Source of the DNA: Burkholderiaceae bacterium
Lineage (GTDB): Bacteria; Pseudomonadota; Gammaproteobacteria; Burkholderiales; Burkholderiaceae
Direction of reading: 5' to 3'
NCBI GenBank assembly: GCA_017998575.1
Contig: JAGOCV010000003.1
Coordinates: 1-36,490 of the forward strand
DNA: 36,490 bases
The notes beneath the pieces are model-generated. The model was not told where the DNA came from, searched no databases, and saw only the letters and a list, made by a program, of their open reading frames with translations. How positions within the stretch are numbered: position 1 is the stretch's first letter; each line of letters opens with the position of its first letter. This document shows positions 29,100 through 36,490 of the stretch, piece by piece. The translations under genes and the position numbers were made by a program.

Positions 29100-29591
29100 T
29101 CAATGCGCGACGCGGGCGCGCGTGTCGTCGCAGAGTTCGTCGAGCACGAGCGAGTCGGGCTCGAGCCCCGAACTCCAGTACACCATCAGGACGATGATCT
29201 TGAGCTCGTCGGCGGCAACCGGCCCGCCGCGCGCGGCCATGGCCCGGTCGATCACGATCTCCAGCAATTGGGGCGACAGGATGCCGGCCGACGCGAGGAA
29301 GCTCAGGAAGCCCAGGCATTCGGCACCCAGGTGGTCCTGCTCGGCCACCGAATAGACACGCATGCTCTGAGGCGAGGCGGCGACGACGGTGTCGTAACGC
29401 GTGCCGCCGTCGGCCGCCGCCGGGGTTGCCGGCATCGTGGCCCGGCGCAAGTCGTCGAGCCAGATCAGCGCTTCGCGGATTTCCTCTTGCTCGAAGCCCA
29501 CCGCGCTGAGTTTGCGTCCCAGTTGCTCGGGTTCGGGGCACGCGTCGCCGCGCCAGTAGTTTTCATAGACGAACACGAGCACCTGGAACAT
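29100..29591 (-). CDS. smg: Smg family protein (DUF494)
   Basis: 163-residue cytoplasmic protein of the Smg/DUF494 family, found next to dprA in many proteobacteria. The N terminus MFQVLVFVYENYWRGDACPE and the region LNALVLDELCDD-like tail, with MRVYSVAEQDHLGAECLGFL in the middle, are family typical. Function is not established. The ATG at 29591 is preferred over an upstream extension to 29747, which overlaps dprA. Third gene of the LysM-dprA-smg operon, 31 bases after dprA. Confidence 0.92.
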   Translation of the reverse strand: MFQVLVFVYENYWRGDACPEPEQLGRKLSAVGFEQEEIREALIWLDDLRRATMPATPAAADGGTRYDTVVAASPQSMRVYSVAEQDHLGAECLGFLSFLASAGILSPQLLEIVIDRAMAARGGPVAADELKIIVLMVYWSSGLEPDSLVLDELCDDTRARVAH

Positions 29592-29622
29592 GGAAACCAA
29601 TATAGCGCAGTTCGCATGAGGC

Positions 29623-30777
29623 TCAGGCGCGCACCAGCCGCTGGAACAGACCACCCGGCAGGCGCGCGAGCTGGCCATCGAGTTCGAGGTCGAGCAGCCT
29701 GGCCTGCAGCGTCGCGGTGTCGTAGCCGGTGCGGGCGGCCAGCGCATCCAGGCTCACCGGGTCGTGACCGAGGCAGGCCAGCAGCGGATCGGCGTCGGCG
29801 CCCTCGGACGACGCGGTGCCCGCCGGCGGCTCCGCCTCGCGGTCCGCGGGCGCGGGCAGGCGCAGCTCTTCGAGCACATCCTGCGCCGTCTCGACCAGCT
29901 TGGCGCCCTGGCGGATCAGCGCGTGGCAGCCACGCGACTGCGGCGAGTGGATGGAGCCGGGAATCGCGAACACCTCGCGGTTCTGCTCGATCGCCAGCCT
30001 GGCCGTGATCAGCGAGCCGGACGCCAGCGCGGCCTCCACCACCAATGTGCCCTGCGAGAGGCCCGCGATGATGCGATTGCGGCGCGGGAAGTTGGGCGAC
30101 AGCGGCGGCGTGCCCAGCGGCAGTTCGCTCATCAGCACGCCGTGCTGGGCGATGCGGTGCGCCAGTTCACGGTGGCGCGAGGGATAGACGCGGTCGAGTC
30201 CCGTGCCCACCACGGCCACGGTGGCCAGAGCATGACTGCCCGCGCCCTCCAGCGCCCCGGCGTGCGCGGCGCCGTCGATGCCCAGGGCCAGCCCCGAGAC
30301 GACCGTGAGCCCTGCCTGCACGAAGGATCGCGCGAAGGCGGTGGCGTGTGCGACGCCCTGAGGCGTGGGATTGCGGCTGCCGACGATGGCGAGCGCGCGC
30401 CCTTCCATGCACGCCAGCGCCTCGACCTGGCCGAGCAGGTAGAGCAGCGGCGGTGGATCTTCGGTTTGCAGCAGCGCTGGCGGATAGAGCGGATCGCCCA
30501 GCGTCGCGATGTGGCGTTGGGTGGCTGGCGCAGCTTCGCCGAGCCAGCGCCAGGTTCGCTCGACCAGCTCATCGATGCCGGGCGGGGGAGACAACACCGC
30601 CTCGGCCTGCGCGGGGGAGACGATCTGCTGGAGTGCCCGGGCCGACTGGCCCAGGATGGCCTCGGGCGAACCGAAGGCGGCGAGCAGGCGGCGCGCGGAA
30701 AGCGCTCCCACGCCGGGACTGGCTGCAAGACGCAGCCAGGCCGCGAGTTCTTCGCGGCCGGGTGTCGGAAAGACCAT
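29623..30777 (-). CDS. dprA: DNA-processing protein DprA
   Basis: Binds incoming single-stranded DNA and loads RecA in natural transformation; also called Smf. 384 residues. N-terminal helix-hairpin-helix-like part (about 1-90, LRLAASPGVGALSARRLL), Rossmann-like DprA core (about 115-320) with ALAIVGSRNPTPQGVAHA, VVSGLALGIDGAAHAGAL, NFPRRNRIIAGLSQGTLVVE and LAIEQNREVFAIPGSI, and a C-terminal winged-helix domain (about 330-384). The ATG at 30777 is the first in-frame ATG; a GTG at 30834 would add 19 unsupported residues. Middle gene of the operon; smg follows. Its presence is compatible with competence, but DprA is widespread and not proof. Confidence 0.95.
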   Translation of the reverse strand: MVFPTPGREELAAWLRLAASPGVGALSARRLLAAFGSPEAILGQSARALQQIVSPAQAEAVLSPPPGIDELVERTWRWLGEAAPATQRHIATLGDPLYPPALLQTEDPPPLLYLLGQVEALACMEGRALAIVGSRNPTPQGVAHATAFARSFVQAGLTVVSGLALGIDGAAHAGALEGAGSHALATVAVVGTGLDRVYPSRHRELAHRIAQHGVLMSELPLGTPPLSPNFPRRNRIIAGLSQGTLVVEAALASGSLITARLAIEQNREVFAIPGSIHSPQSRGCHALIRQGAKLVETAQDVLEELRLPAPADREAEPPAGTASSEGADADPLLACLGHDPVSLDALAARTGYDTATLQARLLDLELDGQLARLPGGLFQRLVRA

Positions 30778-30850
30778 TGTCGTGCCGGGCCTCTGTGGGC
30801 CCTTGCTCCCTGGTGTGAAACGGACGCCGCACACCAGCGGCGCGCGGCAC

Positions 30851-32092
30851 TCAGCGTGGGTTGATCACGCGGTCGCCGATTTTCACACCTTCGGTGATCT
30901 CGAGGATCAGCGCGTACGAAACGCGCTCGAAGGGGCGGAACACCATCAACAGGCCGTTGCGCTCGTCGGGCAGCGTCAGCTGGGTGATCTTGTCGCCATC
31001 GCGGTCGGTCACCCTGGCGCCGCTCTTGACGATGGCCAGCACGTGGCCGCTCTCGATGCCGTCGCGCGTGCCGCGGTTGAGCACGACGACCTGATTCTGC
31101 GCGGCGAAGCGCACGGCGCTGCCATACACCGACACGATCGAGCCGTCGACCGGGCCCTGGGGCGCACGGGGCGTGTAGCTCACGAGCTGGCGCGGCGGCT
31201 CGGGCAGCATGCGGTCGCCAGCGCGGATCTCTTCCTTGGTGGCGACGATGTCCACCGTCGCGGGGATGATCTCGGTCACCGGCTTGTCCTTGCCAGGCAT
31301 CTCGCGCGTGGCTTCGCCGCGCACGAGCTCGGCCTTGCCGATGTATTGCGCCTCATAGCCCAGCACTTCGGACGTGCGCGGATCCACCAGCGGCACGGCG
31401 TTGCGGAACACGCGCCAGTCACGCGGCTGGCCCGGCGCGAGCCGCATCGGCGCGGCTTCGGGGCCGCGGGCATAGGCGCGATCGCCCTTGGAGATCAGCA
31501 CGCGGTCTTCCTGGCCCGACACGATGCGCGGTGCCTGCTGCAGCGTGGCGGCGTCGACCACCACCGGCTCGGCCAGGAACGGCTCGATCAGGTTGGGCTT
31601 GAGCGTGGGCAGGGCCAGGTCGGCCAGCGATTCGTAGCGGGTGCGCGGCGACACGCGCACCGTGTCCACGGGCCCGCCGTTGCCGGCCATGCGGGTGCGC
31701 AGCGTGGCGCGGCCGTCGGATTTGTCGAGGAACAGCTGCTGGCCCGGATAGATGCGGTGCGGGTTGCGGATGTCTTCGAGGTTCATGCCCCACAGTTCGG
31801 GCCAGCGCCACGGGCTGCGCAGGAAGATGCCGGAAATCGCCCACAGCGTGTCGCCGCTTTTGACCGTGTAGCTGTCAGGAGCTCCGGGTGCCAGTTCGGA
31901 CAGTGGCACGCCGGTCTGGGCGACCTGTTGCGCGGTGGCGCGCTGATCGGTGGTGACGGGATAGTTCTGGGCGGTGGCCGGCAGGGCCGACAGACCGCCG
32001 ATCACTGCCGCCAGCCCCATGGCCAAAGCCCGCATACGGGGCACTTGCGCCAGGTTTCCTGCCTCGATCAGATCGTTCGTTGTATGTTGCAT
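30851..32092 (-). CDS. Exported LysM peptidoglycan-binding protein
   Basis: 413-residue envelope protein with an N-terminal signal (core LAMGLAAVIGGLSALPATAQ) and a LysM domain (about 82-130: YTVKSGDTLWAISGIFLRSP and NPHRIYPGQQLFLD). The rest has no second recognised domain but several beta-type segments (VLNRGTRDGIESGHVLAIVK, VFRPFERVSYALILEITEGV). Such LysM proteins upstream of dprA are a conserved feature of this betaproteobacterial cluster. The start at 32092 gives a 30-residue cytoplasmic extension before the signal; the ATG at 32035 would place a standard signal peptide at the N terminus and is a real alternative. Divergent from def across 158 bases. Confidence 0.88.
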   Translation of the reverse strand: MQHTTNDLIEAGNLAQVPRMRALAMGLAAVIGGLSALPATAQNYPVTTDQRATAQQVAQTGVPLSELAPGAPDSYTVKSGDTLWAISGIFLRSPWRWPELWGMNLEDIRNPHRIYPGQQLFLDKSDGRATLRTRMAGNGGPVDTVRVSPRTRYESLADLALPTLKPNLIEPFLAEPVVVDAATLQQAPRIVSGQEDRVLISKGDRAYARGPEAAPMRLAPGQPRDWRVFRNAVPLVDPRTSEVLGYEAQYIGKAELVRGEATREMPGKDKPVTEIIPATVDIVATKEEIRAGDRMLPEPPRQLVSYTPRAPQGPVDGSIVSVYGSAVRFAAQNQVVVLNRGTRDGIESGHVLAIVKSGARVTDRDGDKITQLTLPDERNGLLMVFRPFERVSYALILEITEGVKIGDRVINPR

Positions 32093-32250
32093 CACGCCCC
32101 CGGGGCCGCCGCGCGTTTCAATTCGCGACAGAACTTGACAATTCACTGTTGATTTTGGGCCCAAGCCCTTGATTGGGCAATGTTTATGGCGCTCTGCATC
32201 GGCGCGTCGCGGCAAAAGTGGCGAAAATAACGACATTCCGGACCCCGCCC

Positions 32251-32763
32251 ATGGCCAAACTGAGCATTCTCCGTTACCCCGACCCGCGCCTGTCCACCGT
32301 CGCCAAGCCGGTGCAGACAGTGGACGACCGAATCCGCACCCTCGTGGCCGACATGCTCGAGACGATGTATGACGCCAACGGCATCGGCCTGGCAGCCACC
32401 CAGGTCAACGTGCATGAGCGCGTGGTGGTGATCGACGTCTCGGAAGAGCGCGACCAGCCCCTGGTCCTCATCAACCCCGAAATCACCTGGTACAGCGCCG
32501 ACCGCCAGAAAGGCGACGAAGGCTGCCTGTCGGTGCCCGGCATCTACGACGGCGTCGAACGCGCCGTGGCCGTGCACGTGAAGGCGCTGGACGACCAGGG
32601 CGCCCTGCGCACCATCGAGGCCGAAGGCCTGCTGGCCATCTGTGTGCAGCACGAGCTGGACCATCTGGCGGGCAAGGTGTTCGTCGAATATCTCTCGCCG
32701 CTCAAGCGCAACCGCATCAAGACCAAGCTGGTCAAGCAACTGCGCGAGGAGGAAGTATCTTGA
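32251..32763 (+). CDS. def: Peptide deformylase
   Basis: Removes the formyl group from the N-terminal methionine of new proteins; 170 residues, metalloenzyme. All three motifs are visible: GIGLAATQ at 44-51, EGCLS with metal ligand C92, and QHELDH with H134, E135 and H138. The ATG at 32251 gives the usual N terminus ([12 protein letters not shown]). Its stop overlaps the TTG start of the next lipoprotein gene (TTGA), and fmt, which adds the formyl group to the initiator tRNA, follows further on, as in many bacteria. Confidence 0.97.
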   Translation: MAKLSILRYPDPRLSTVAKPVQTVDDRIRTLVADMLETMYDANGIGLAATQVNVHERVVVIDVSEERDQPLVLINPEITWYSADRQKGDEGCLSVPGIYDGVERAVAVHVKALDDQGALRTIEAEGLLAICVQHELDHLAGKVFVEYLSPLKRNRIKTKLVKQLREEEVS

Positions 32764-33278
32764 CCCCCACCGCCACACTCCCCTGGCGCCGCCTGGCTGG
32801 CTGGGCCGCAGCCGGCCTGGCCGCCCTGCTGCTGTCGGCCTGCGCTGCCGTGCCGCAGTTCACCGATGTCGGCACGCCTCGCGCCGATATCGTCCAGCGC
32901 CTGGGCCAGCCGACGGCCACCTACCGCCTGCCCGAGGGCGGCGAACGCCTGCAGTACTCGCGCCAGCCCGGCGGCCAGCAGGTCTACAACCTTGACCTCG
33001 GCGCCGACGGCCGGCTGGCGCGGCCGGTCGAGCAGGCCATGGATCCGTTCGTGTTCGACCGCATCCGCATCGATGCGTGGACGCGCGACGACGTGCTCCG
33101 CGCCTTCGGCCGACCGGCCCGTGTGGAACGCGTCTGGAGTTTCGACGGCGACGTCTGGATCTACCGCTACCAGGACTACTACTGGGATTGGGTGCTGGGC
33201 GTGCACATCGATCCTGCGGGCGTGGTGCGCAAGGTCTCGCGCGGCGAAGAGCGTCCCCGCCCGGCTGCCTACGAATGA
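32760..33278 (+). CDS. Lipoprotein with tandem BamE-like (SmpA/OmlA) modules
   Basis: A 172-residue lipoprotein: signal peptide ending in LLSAC, cysteine 28. After it there are two similar BamE-like stretches: [20 protein letters not shown] (about 37-56) and [20 protein letters not shown] (about 104-123), each of the form T-x-x-D-h-x-x-x-h-G-x-P, with a following beta region. The start is TTG at 32760, overlapping the def stop by four bases (TTGA); a strong ribosome-binding site, GAGGAGGA, stands seven to nine bases before it, and no nearer ATG begins a signal peptide. It is likely translationally coupled to def. Role unknown; BamE itself acts in outer-membrane protein assembly. Confidence 0.85.
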   Translation: MTPTATLPWRRLAGWAAAGLAALLLSACAAVPQFTDVGTPRADIVQRLGQPTATYRLPEGGERLQYSRQPGGQQVYNLDLGADGRLARPVEQAMDPFVFDRIRIDAWTRDDVLRAFGRPARVERVWSFDGDVWIYRYQDYYWDWVLGVHIDPAGVVRKVSRGEERPRPAAYE

Positions 33279-33280
33279 GG

Positions 33281-33299
33281 CCCGGCAGGTGGGGCCGGG
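33281..33299. terminator. Hairpin between the lipoprotein gene and fmt
   Basis: CCCGGC-AGGTGGG-GCCGGG (stem of six) lies two bases after the lipoprotein stop and 25 bases before fmt. It is followed by only two T residues, so it is a weak terminator or attenuator at best. Confidence 0.3.
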
Positions 33300-33324
33300 T
33301 TCGCTGCTTCAGGCGGTGCGCCCG

Positions 33325-34299
33325 ATGAAGGCCATCTTCGCCGGCACGCCCGAGTTCGCGCGCGTGGCCCTCGCGGCGCTGCACGCTGCGGGTATCGAGG
33401 TGCCGCTGGTGCTGACCCAGCCCGACCGCCCCGCGGGACGCGGCATGAAGTTGCAGGCCTCTCCCGTCAAGCAGTTTGCGCAAGAGCACGGCATGGCCGT
33501 AGCGCAGCCGCGCAGCCTGCGCCTGGATGGCAAGTATCCGGACGACGCCAGTGCGGCACGCCAGGCCATCACTTCCGCCCGGGCCGATGTGATGGTGGTC
33601 GCGGCCTATGGGCTCATCCTGCCGCAATGGGTGCTGGACGCCATGGCGCAGGATCGCGGCCTGGGCTGCCTCAACATCCACGCCAGCCTGTTGCCGCGCT
33701 GGCGGGGCGCTGCGCCCATCCACCGCGCCATCGAGGAGGGCGATGCCGAGACAGGCATCACGATCATGCAGATGGACGCGGGGCTGGACACCGGCGACAT
33801 GCTGCTCGAATCGCGCCTGCCCATCGGTGCGGCCGACACCACGGCCGCGTTGCACGACCGGCTGGCCGTTCTCGGCGGCGAGTTGATCGTGCAGGCGCTG
33901 CGCCGGGCGGCCGACGGCCCGTTGCCGCGCACGCCGCAGCCGGCCGAAGGCATCACCTACGCCCACAAGATCGAGAAGGACGAGGCCGCCATCGACTGGC
34001 AGCTGCCCGCCACCGTGATTGAGCGCCGGGTCCGCGCCTTCGACCCGTTCCCCGGCGCCCTGGCCCATCTGGCCGGCGAGCCGGTCAAGGTGTGGGCCGC
34101 GCGTGCCGAGCCGGGCACGGGCACGCCCGGCCAGGTGCTGGAGGTCGTGCCCGACGCCGTGCGCGTGGCCACCGGCGATGGTGTTCTGGCGCTGCTGCAG
34201 CTGCAGCGGGCCGGAGGCCGGCGCTTGCCGGTGGCCGAGTTCGTGCGCGGCCTGCGCATCGAGCCCGGTATGGCCTTCGACGCCATCGTCCGCCGCTGA
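33325..34299 (+). CDS. fmt: Methionyl-tRNA formyltransferase
   Basis: Formylates initiator Met-tRNA using 10-formyl-tetrahydrofolate. 324 residues (E. coli 315). The N-terminal catalytic domain (about 1-210) has N117 and H119 in [20 protein letters not shown] and D155 in [11 protein letters not shown], with the same N-to-D spacing of 38 as E. coli N106/D144. The C-terminal OB-like domain (about 215-324) with [15 protein letters not shown] binds the tRNA. The start at 33325 gives the standard [12 protein letters not shown]. Cluster with def is conserved. Confidence 0.97.
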   Translation: MKAIFAGTPEFARVALAALHAAGIEVPLVLTQPDRPAGRGMKLQASPVKQFAQEHGMAVAQPRSLRLDGKYPDDASAARQAITSARADVMVVAAYGLILPQWVLDAMAQDRGLGCLNIHASLLPRWRGAAPIHRAIEEGDAETGITIMQMDAGLDTGDMLLESRLPIGAADTTAALHDRLAVLGGELIVQALRRAADGPLPRTPQPAEGITYAHKIEKDEAAIDWQLPATVIERRVRAFDPFPGALAHLAGEPVKVWAARAEPGTGTPGQVLEVVPDAVRVATGDGVLALLQLQRAGGRRLPVAEFVRGLRIEPGMAFDAIVRR

Positions 34300-34312
34300 A
34301 AGATCCGGCACG

Positions 34313-35047
34313 GTGTTCTTCCTGCCCTCGCTGCGCCAGCACCCGTCATTCCGCGATGGCGTGCGCGAGATGCTTCCACTGGTGCCTGGCACCATGGCCT
34401 GGGGGCTGATGACCGGCGTGGCCATGGTCAAGTCGGGCATGAGCGTGTTCGAAGCCATCGCCATGACGCTCATCGTGTTCGCCGGCAGCGCGCAACTCGC
34501 CTCGGTGCCGCTGATCATGGCGGGCGCGCCGGTGCCTGTGATCCTGGCGGCGGCCTTCTGCGTCAACCTGCGCTTCGTGGTGTTCAGCCTGCACCTGCGC
34601 CCGTATTTCGCGCATCTGCCGCGCTGGCTGCGCGTGGCGCATGGCTACTTCACCGGCGACGCCACCTACGTGCTGTTCACGCAGAAATTCCCGCATCCGT
34701 CGGTGGACCCCGCAGGCCAGCGCGCGCAGGAAGCCTATCTGGCCGGCAACTGCCTCGTGCAATGGTTCGGCTGGATGGTGCCCAGCCTGATCGGCGTGAT
34801 CGCCGCCAACGCCATTCCGACGCAATGGGGGTTGGGCTTCGCGGGCATCCTGTGCCTCATCGGCATCATGAGCTCGCTGGCGTCCACGCGGCTGCGGGTG
34901 CTGGCGGCGGCGGTGGCCGCCGTGGTGTCGGTGGCGGCTTATGCGGTGCCGCTCAAGCTCAACATCGTGCTGGCCATCGGCGCGGCGGTGCTGTTGATGC
35001 TGGGTGCCGAACGCGTCGCGCGGCCCGGCGAGGCGGTGCGCCCATGA
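34313..35047 (+). CDS. azlC: AzlC family branched-chain amino acid exporter subunit
   Basis: Large subunit of an AzlCD exporter of branched-chain amino acids, inner membrane. 244 residues with about 7-8 predicted membrane helices. Typical AzlC pieces: GVREMLPLVPGTMAWGLMTG at the start, IVFAGSAQLASVPLI, FCVNLRFVVFSLHLRPYFA and GDATYVLFTQKFP. No ATG precedes the N terminus; a GTG at 34313 fits the family length, while the internal ATG at 34370 would cut the first conserved region. Ribosome-binding site is weak. It follows fmt by 13 bases and overlaps azlD by four (ATGA). Confidence 0.92.
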   Translation: MFFLPSLRQHPSFRDGVREMLPLVPGTMAWGLMTGVAMVKSGMSVFEAIAMTLIVFAGSAQLASVPLIMAGAPVPVILAAAFCVNLRFVVFSLHLRPYFAHLPRWLRVAHGYFTGDATYVLFTQKFPHPSVDPAGQRAQEAYLAGNCLVQWFGWMVPSLIGVIAANAIPTQWGLGFAGILCLIGIMSSLASTRLRVLAAAVAAVVSVAAYAVPLKLNIVLAIGAAVLLMLGAERVARPGEAVRP

Positions 35048-35385
35048 CGCACGACGTCACCGACGCCTGGACGCTGCTGGTGATCGTGGGCCTGGGCGCG
35101 GTCACGGTGCTGTCGCGCTCCTTCTTCATGTTCTTCAGCCGCCCCTGGCGCCTGCCCCACTGGGCCGAGCGCGGCCTGCAGTACGCGCCCATCGCCGCGC
35201 TGGCGGCCGTCATCACGCCCGAGGTGGTGATGACGCAGGGCGCGCTCATCGGCAGCGTGCTCGATGCCCGGATCTTCGGCGCGGCCGCCGGTGCCCTCGC
35301 CTTCTGGTGGCGGCGCGACGTGCTGGTGACCATCGTGGTCGGCATGGCGGTGTTCCTTCCGTTGCACATCGGGCTGGGCTGGTAG
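35044..35385 (+). CDS. azlD: AzlD family branched-chain amino acid exporter subunit
   Basis: Small subunit partner of AzlC, 113 residues with three to four hydrophobic helices (about 9-27, 49-68, 77-90 and 95-112). [20 protein letters not shown] and [18 protein letters not shown] are family typical. Its ATG overlaps the azlC stop (ATGA), so coupled translation is expected. Last gene of the run; a GC hairpin follows the stop. Confidence 0.93.
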   Translation: MTHDVTDAWTLLVIVGLGAVTVLSRSFFMFFSRPWRLPHWAERGLQYAPIAALAAVITPEVVMTQGALIGSVLDARIFGAAAGALAFWWRRDVLVTIVVGMAVFLPLHIGLGW

Positions 35386-35388
35386 CGG

Positions 35389-35404
35389 GCCGCCGCGGGG
35401 CGGC
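35389..35404 (+). terminator. Hairpin after azlD
   Basis: GCCGCC-GCGG-GGCGGC, six perfect pairs, four bases after the azlD stop and followed by TCCTAC. There is no T run; it may be a weak terminator just upstream of the pgk promoter. Confidence 0.35.
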
Positions 35405-35407
35405 TCC

Positions 35408-35413
35408 TACAAT
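35408..35413 (+). promoter_or_regulatory. Candidate -10 box (TACAAT) of pgk
   Basis: TACAAT in the context CTCCTACAATGCAAGG, 100 bases before the pgk start. The same box type stands before yajC. No good -35 hexamer is visible. Confidence 0.45.
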
Positions 35414-35512
35414 GCAAGGCTGCCTCCGGCGGCCATGGCTGCCACGGGACGGCGCTGCGGCGCACGCGTCGCCCGATCCATCGCAACTACACATCTCCCC
35501 CATCGTCATTCC

Positions 35513-36490
35513 ATGAACGTCATCCGCTTTTCCGACCTGTGCGCCAACGGCGAGGCCCGTGGCCGCCGCGTCTTCATCCGTGCCGACCTCAACGTGCCGC
35601 AGGACGAGACCGGTCGCATCACCGAAGACACACGCATTCGCGCCAGCGTGCCCTGCATCGAGATGGCCCTGGCGGCCGGCGCCGCCGTCATGGTGACCAG
35701 CCACTTGGGCCGCCCCACCGAAGGTGAATTCAAGCCCGCCGACTCGCTCGCGCCTGTGGCGGCACGCCTGGGCGAGCTGCTGGGCCGCGAAGTGAAGCTG
35801 GTGAACGACTGGACCGATGGCGTGCAGGTGGCACCCGGCGAGGTCGTGCTGCTGGAGAACTGCCGCCTCAACAAGGGCGAGAAGAAGAACGATCCGGCGC
35901 TGGCCAGAAAGCTCGCAGCCCTGTGCGACATCTTCGTGCATGACGCCTTCGGCACCGCCCACCGCGCCGAGGCCTCCACCTACGGCATCGCGCAGTTCGC
36001 GCCCGTGGCCTCGGCCGGCCCGCTGCTGGCGGCCGAGATCGACGCCATCTCCAAGGCCCTGGCCAACCCGAAGCGCCCGCTCGTGGCCATCGTCGCCGGC
36101 TCCAAGGTCAGCACCAAGCTCACCATCCTGCAGAGCCTGGCGAAGAACGTGGACGGCCTGATCGTGGGCGGCGGCATCGCCAACACCTTCCTGCTGGCCG
36201 CGGGCCTGCCGATCGGCAAGAGCCTGGCCGAGCCCGACCTGGTGGGCGAGGCCAAGGCCGTGATCGAGGCCATGAAGGCGCGCGGCGCCGCCGTGCCGAT
36301 CCCCGTCGATGTGGTGACGGCCAAGACCTTCGCCGCCGACGCGCCGGCCACGGTCAAGGCCGCCGCCGACGTCGACGCCGACGACCTGATTCTCGACATC
36401 GGCCCCAGGACGGCCGCGCTGCTGGCCGATCAGCTCAAGGCGGCTGGCACCATCGTCTGGAACGGCCCGGTGGGCGTGTTCGAGTTCGAT
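35513..36490 (+). CDS. pgk: Phosphoglycerate kinase, N-terminal part (runs off the right edge)
   Basis: Glycolytic and gluconeogenic enzyme, 1,3-bisphosphoglycerate + ADP to 3-phosphoglycerate + ATP. 326 residues are present of about 390-400; the frame is still open at the end. Substrate-binding signatures of the N-terminal domain are seen: [25 protein letters not shown] and [15 protein letters not shown]; the hinge and nucleotide-domain region follows with [28 protein letters not shown] and [12 protein letters not shown]. The ATG at 35513 has no clear ribosome-binding site but gives the usual N terminus. Confidence 0.97.
   Translation, partial: MNVIRFSDLCANGEARGRRVFIRADLNVPQDETGRITEDTRIRASVPCIEMALAAGAAVMVTSHLGRPTEGEFKPADSLAPVAARLGELLGREVKLVNDWTDGVQVAPGEVVLLENCRLNKGEKKNDPALARKLAALCDIFVHDAFGTAHRAEASTYGIAQFAPVASAGPLLAAEIDAISKALANPKRPLVAIVAGSKVSTKLTILQSLAKNVDGLIVGGGIANTFLLAAGLPIGKSLAEPDLVGEAKAVIEAMKARGAAVPIPVDVVTAKTFAADAPATVKAAADVDADDLILDIGPRTAALLADQLKAAGTIVWNGPVGVFEFD

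Noticed and set aside
29623..30777. dprA as evidence of a mobile or competence island
   Set aside because: dprA is a conserved chromosomal gene in this cluster; nothing else around it indicates transfer.
32135..32140. Perfect TTGACA as a -35 box for def
   Set aside because: No acceptable -10 hexamer stands 16-18 bases downstream, so I did not call a promoter.

Overview
This window is a very G+C-rich chromosomal segment with tightly packed, strongly codon-biased genes. The gene content suggests a betaproteobacterium of the order Burkholderiales, most likely family Comamonadaceae. The clues are the smg-dprA-LysM / def-fmt cluster, the fused indolepyruvate oxidoreductase, a DUF1631 gene next to secDF, and an intergenic GC-rich repeat of a kind I associate with that family. 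The genus is inference. I see no tRNA, rRNA, CRISPR array, insertion sequence or prophage, and no gene-free stretch above about 230 bases.

Left part (1-6542, minus strand): a tripartite RND efflux operon (outer-membrane lipoprotein, adaptor, permease cut by the window edge) lies downstream of glnE, the regulator of glutamine synthetase. An imperfect palindrome ahead of the efflux operon looks like a repressor site. From 6619 to 14270 (plus strand) four genes are packed with overlapping or near-touching ends: yhdP (AsmA-like envelope lipid transport), a nitrilase-family amidase, a membrane PAS histidine kinase and a FixJ-type response regulator.

Middle (14350-19523): an OmpA-type lipoprotein, a 52-residue membrane protein whose start codon shares a CATG with the divergent mltA start, mltA itself, then on the minus strand an MFS exporter with a soluble tail, an exported protein of secretin-like pattern and an Lrp/AsnC regulator. 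The regulator faces a 1199-residue indolepyruvate:ferredoxin oxidoreductase across an intergenic region with several symmetric motifs.

Right part (23490-36490): yajC-secD-secF (Sec translocon accessory complex), a DUF1631 protein, then the convergent operon LysM protein-dprA-smg. Divergent from it are def, a TTG-started lipoprotein and fmt (N-terminal formyl-Met processing), followed by azlC-azlD (branched-chain amino acid export) and the 5' part of pgk. Most of this is conserved housekeeping. The less ordinary points are regulatory or structural: shared start codons, candidate operators, hairpins and a few unexplained proteins.
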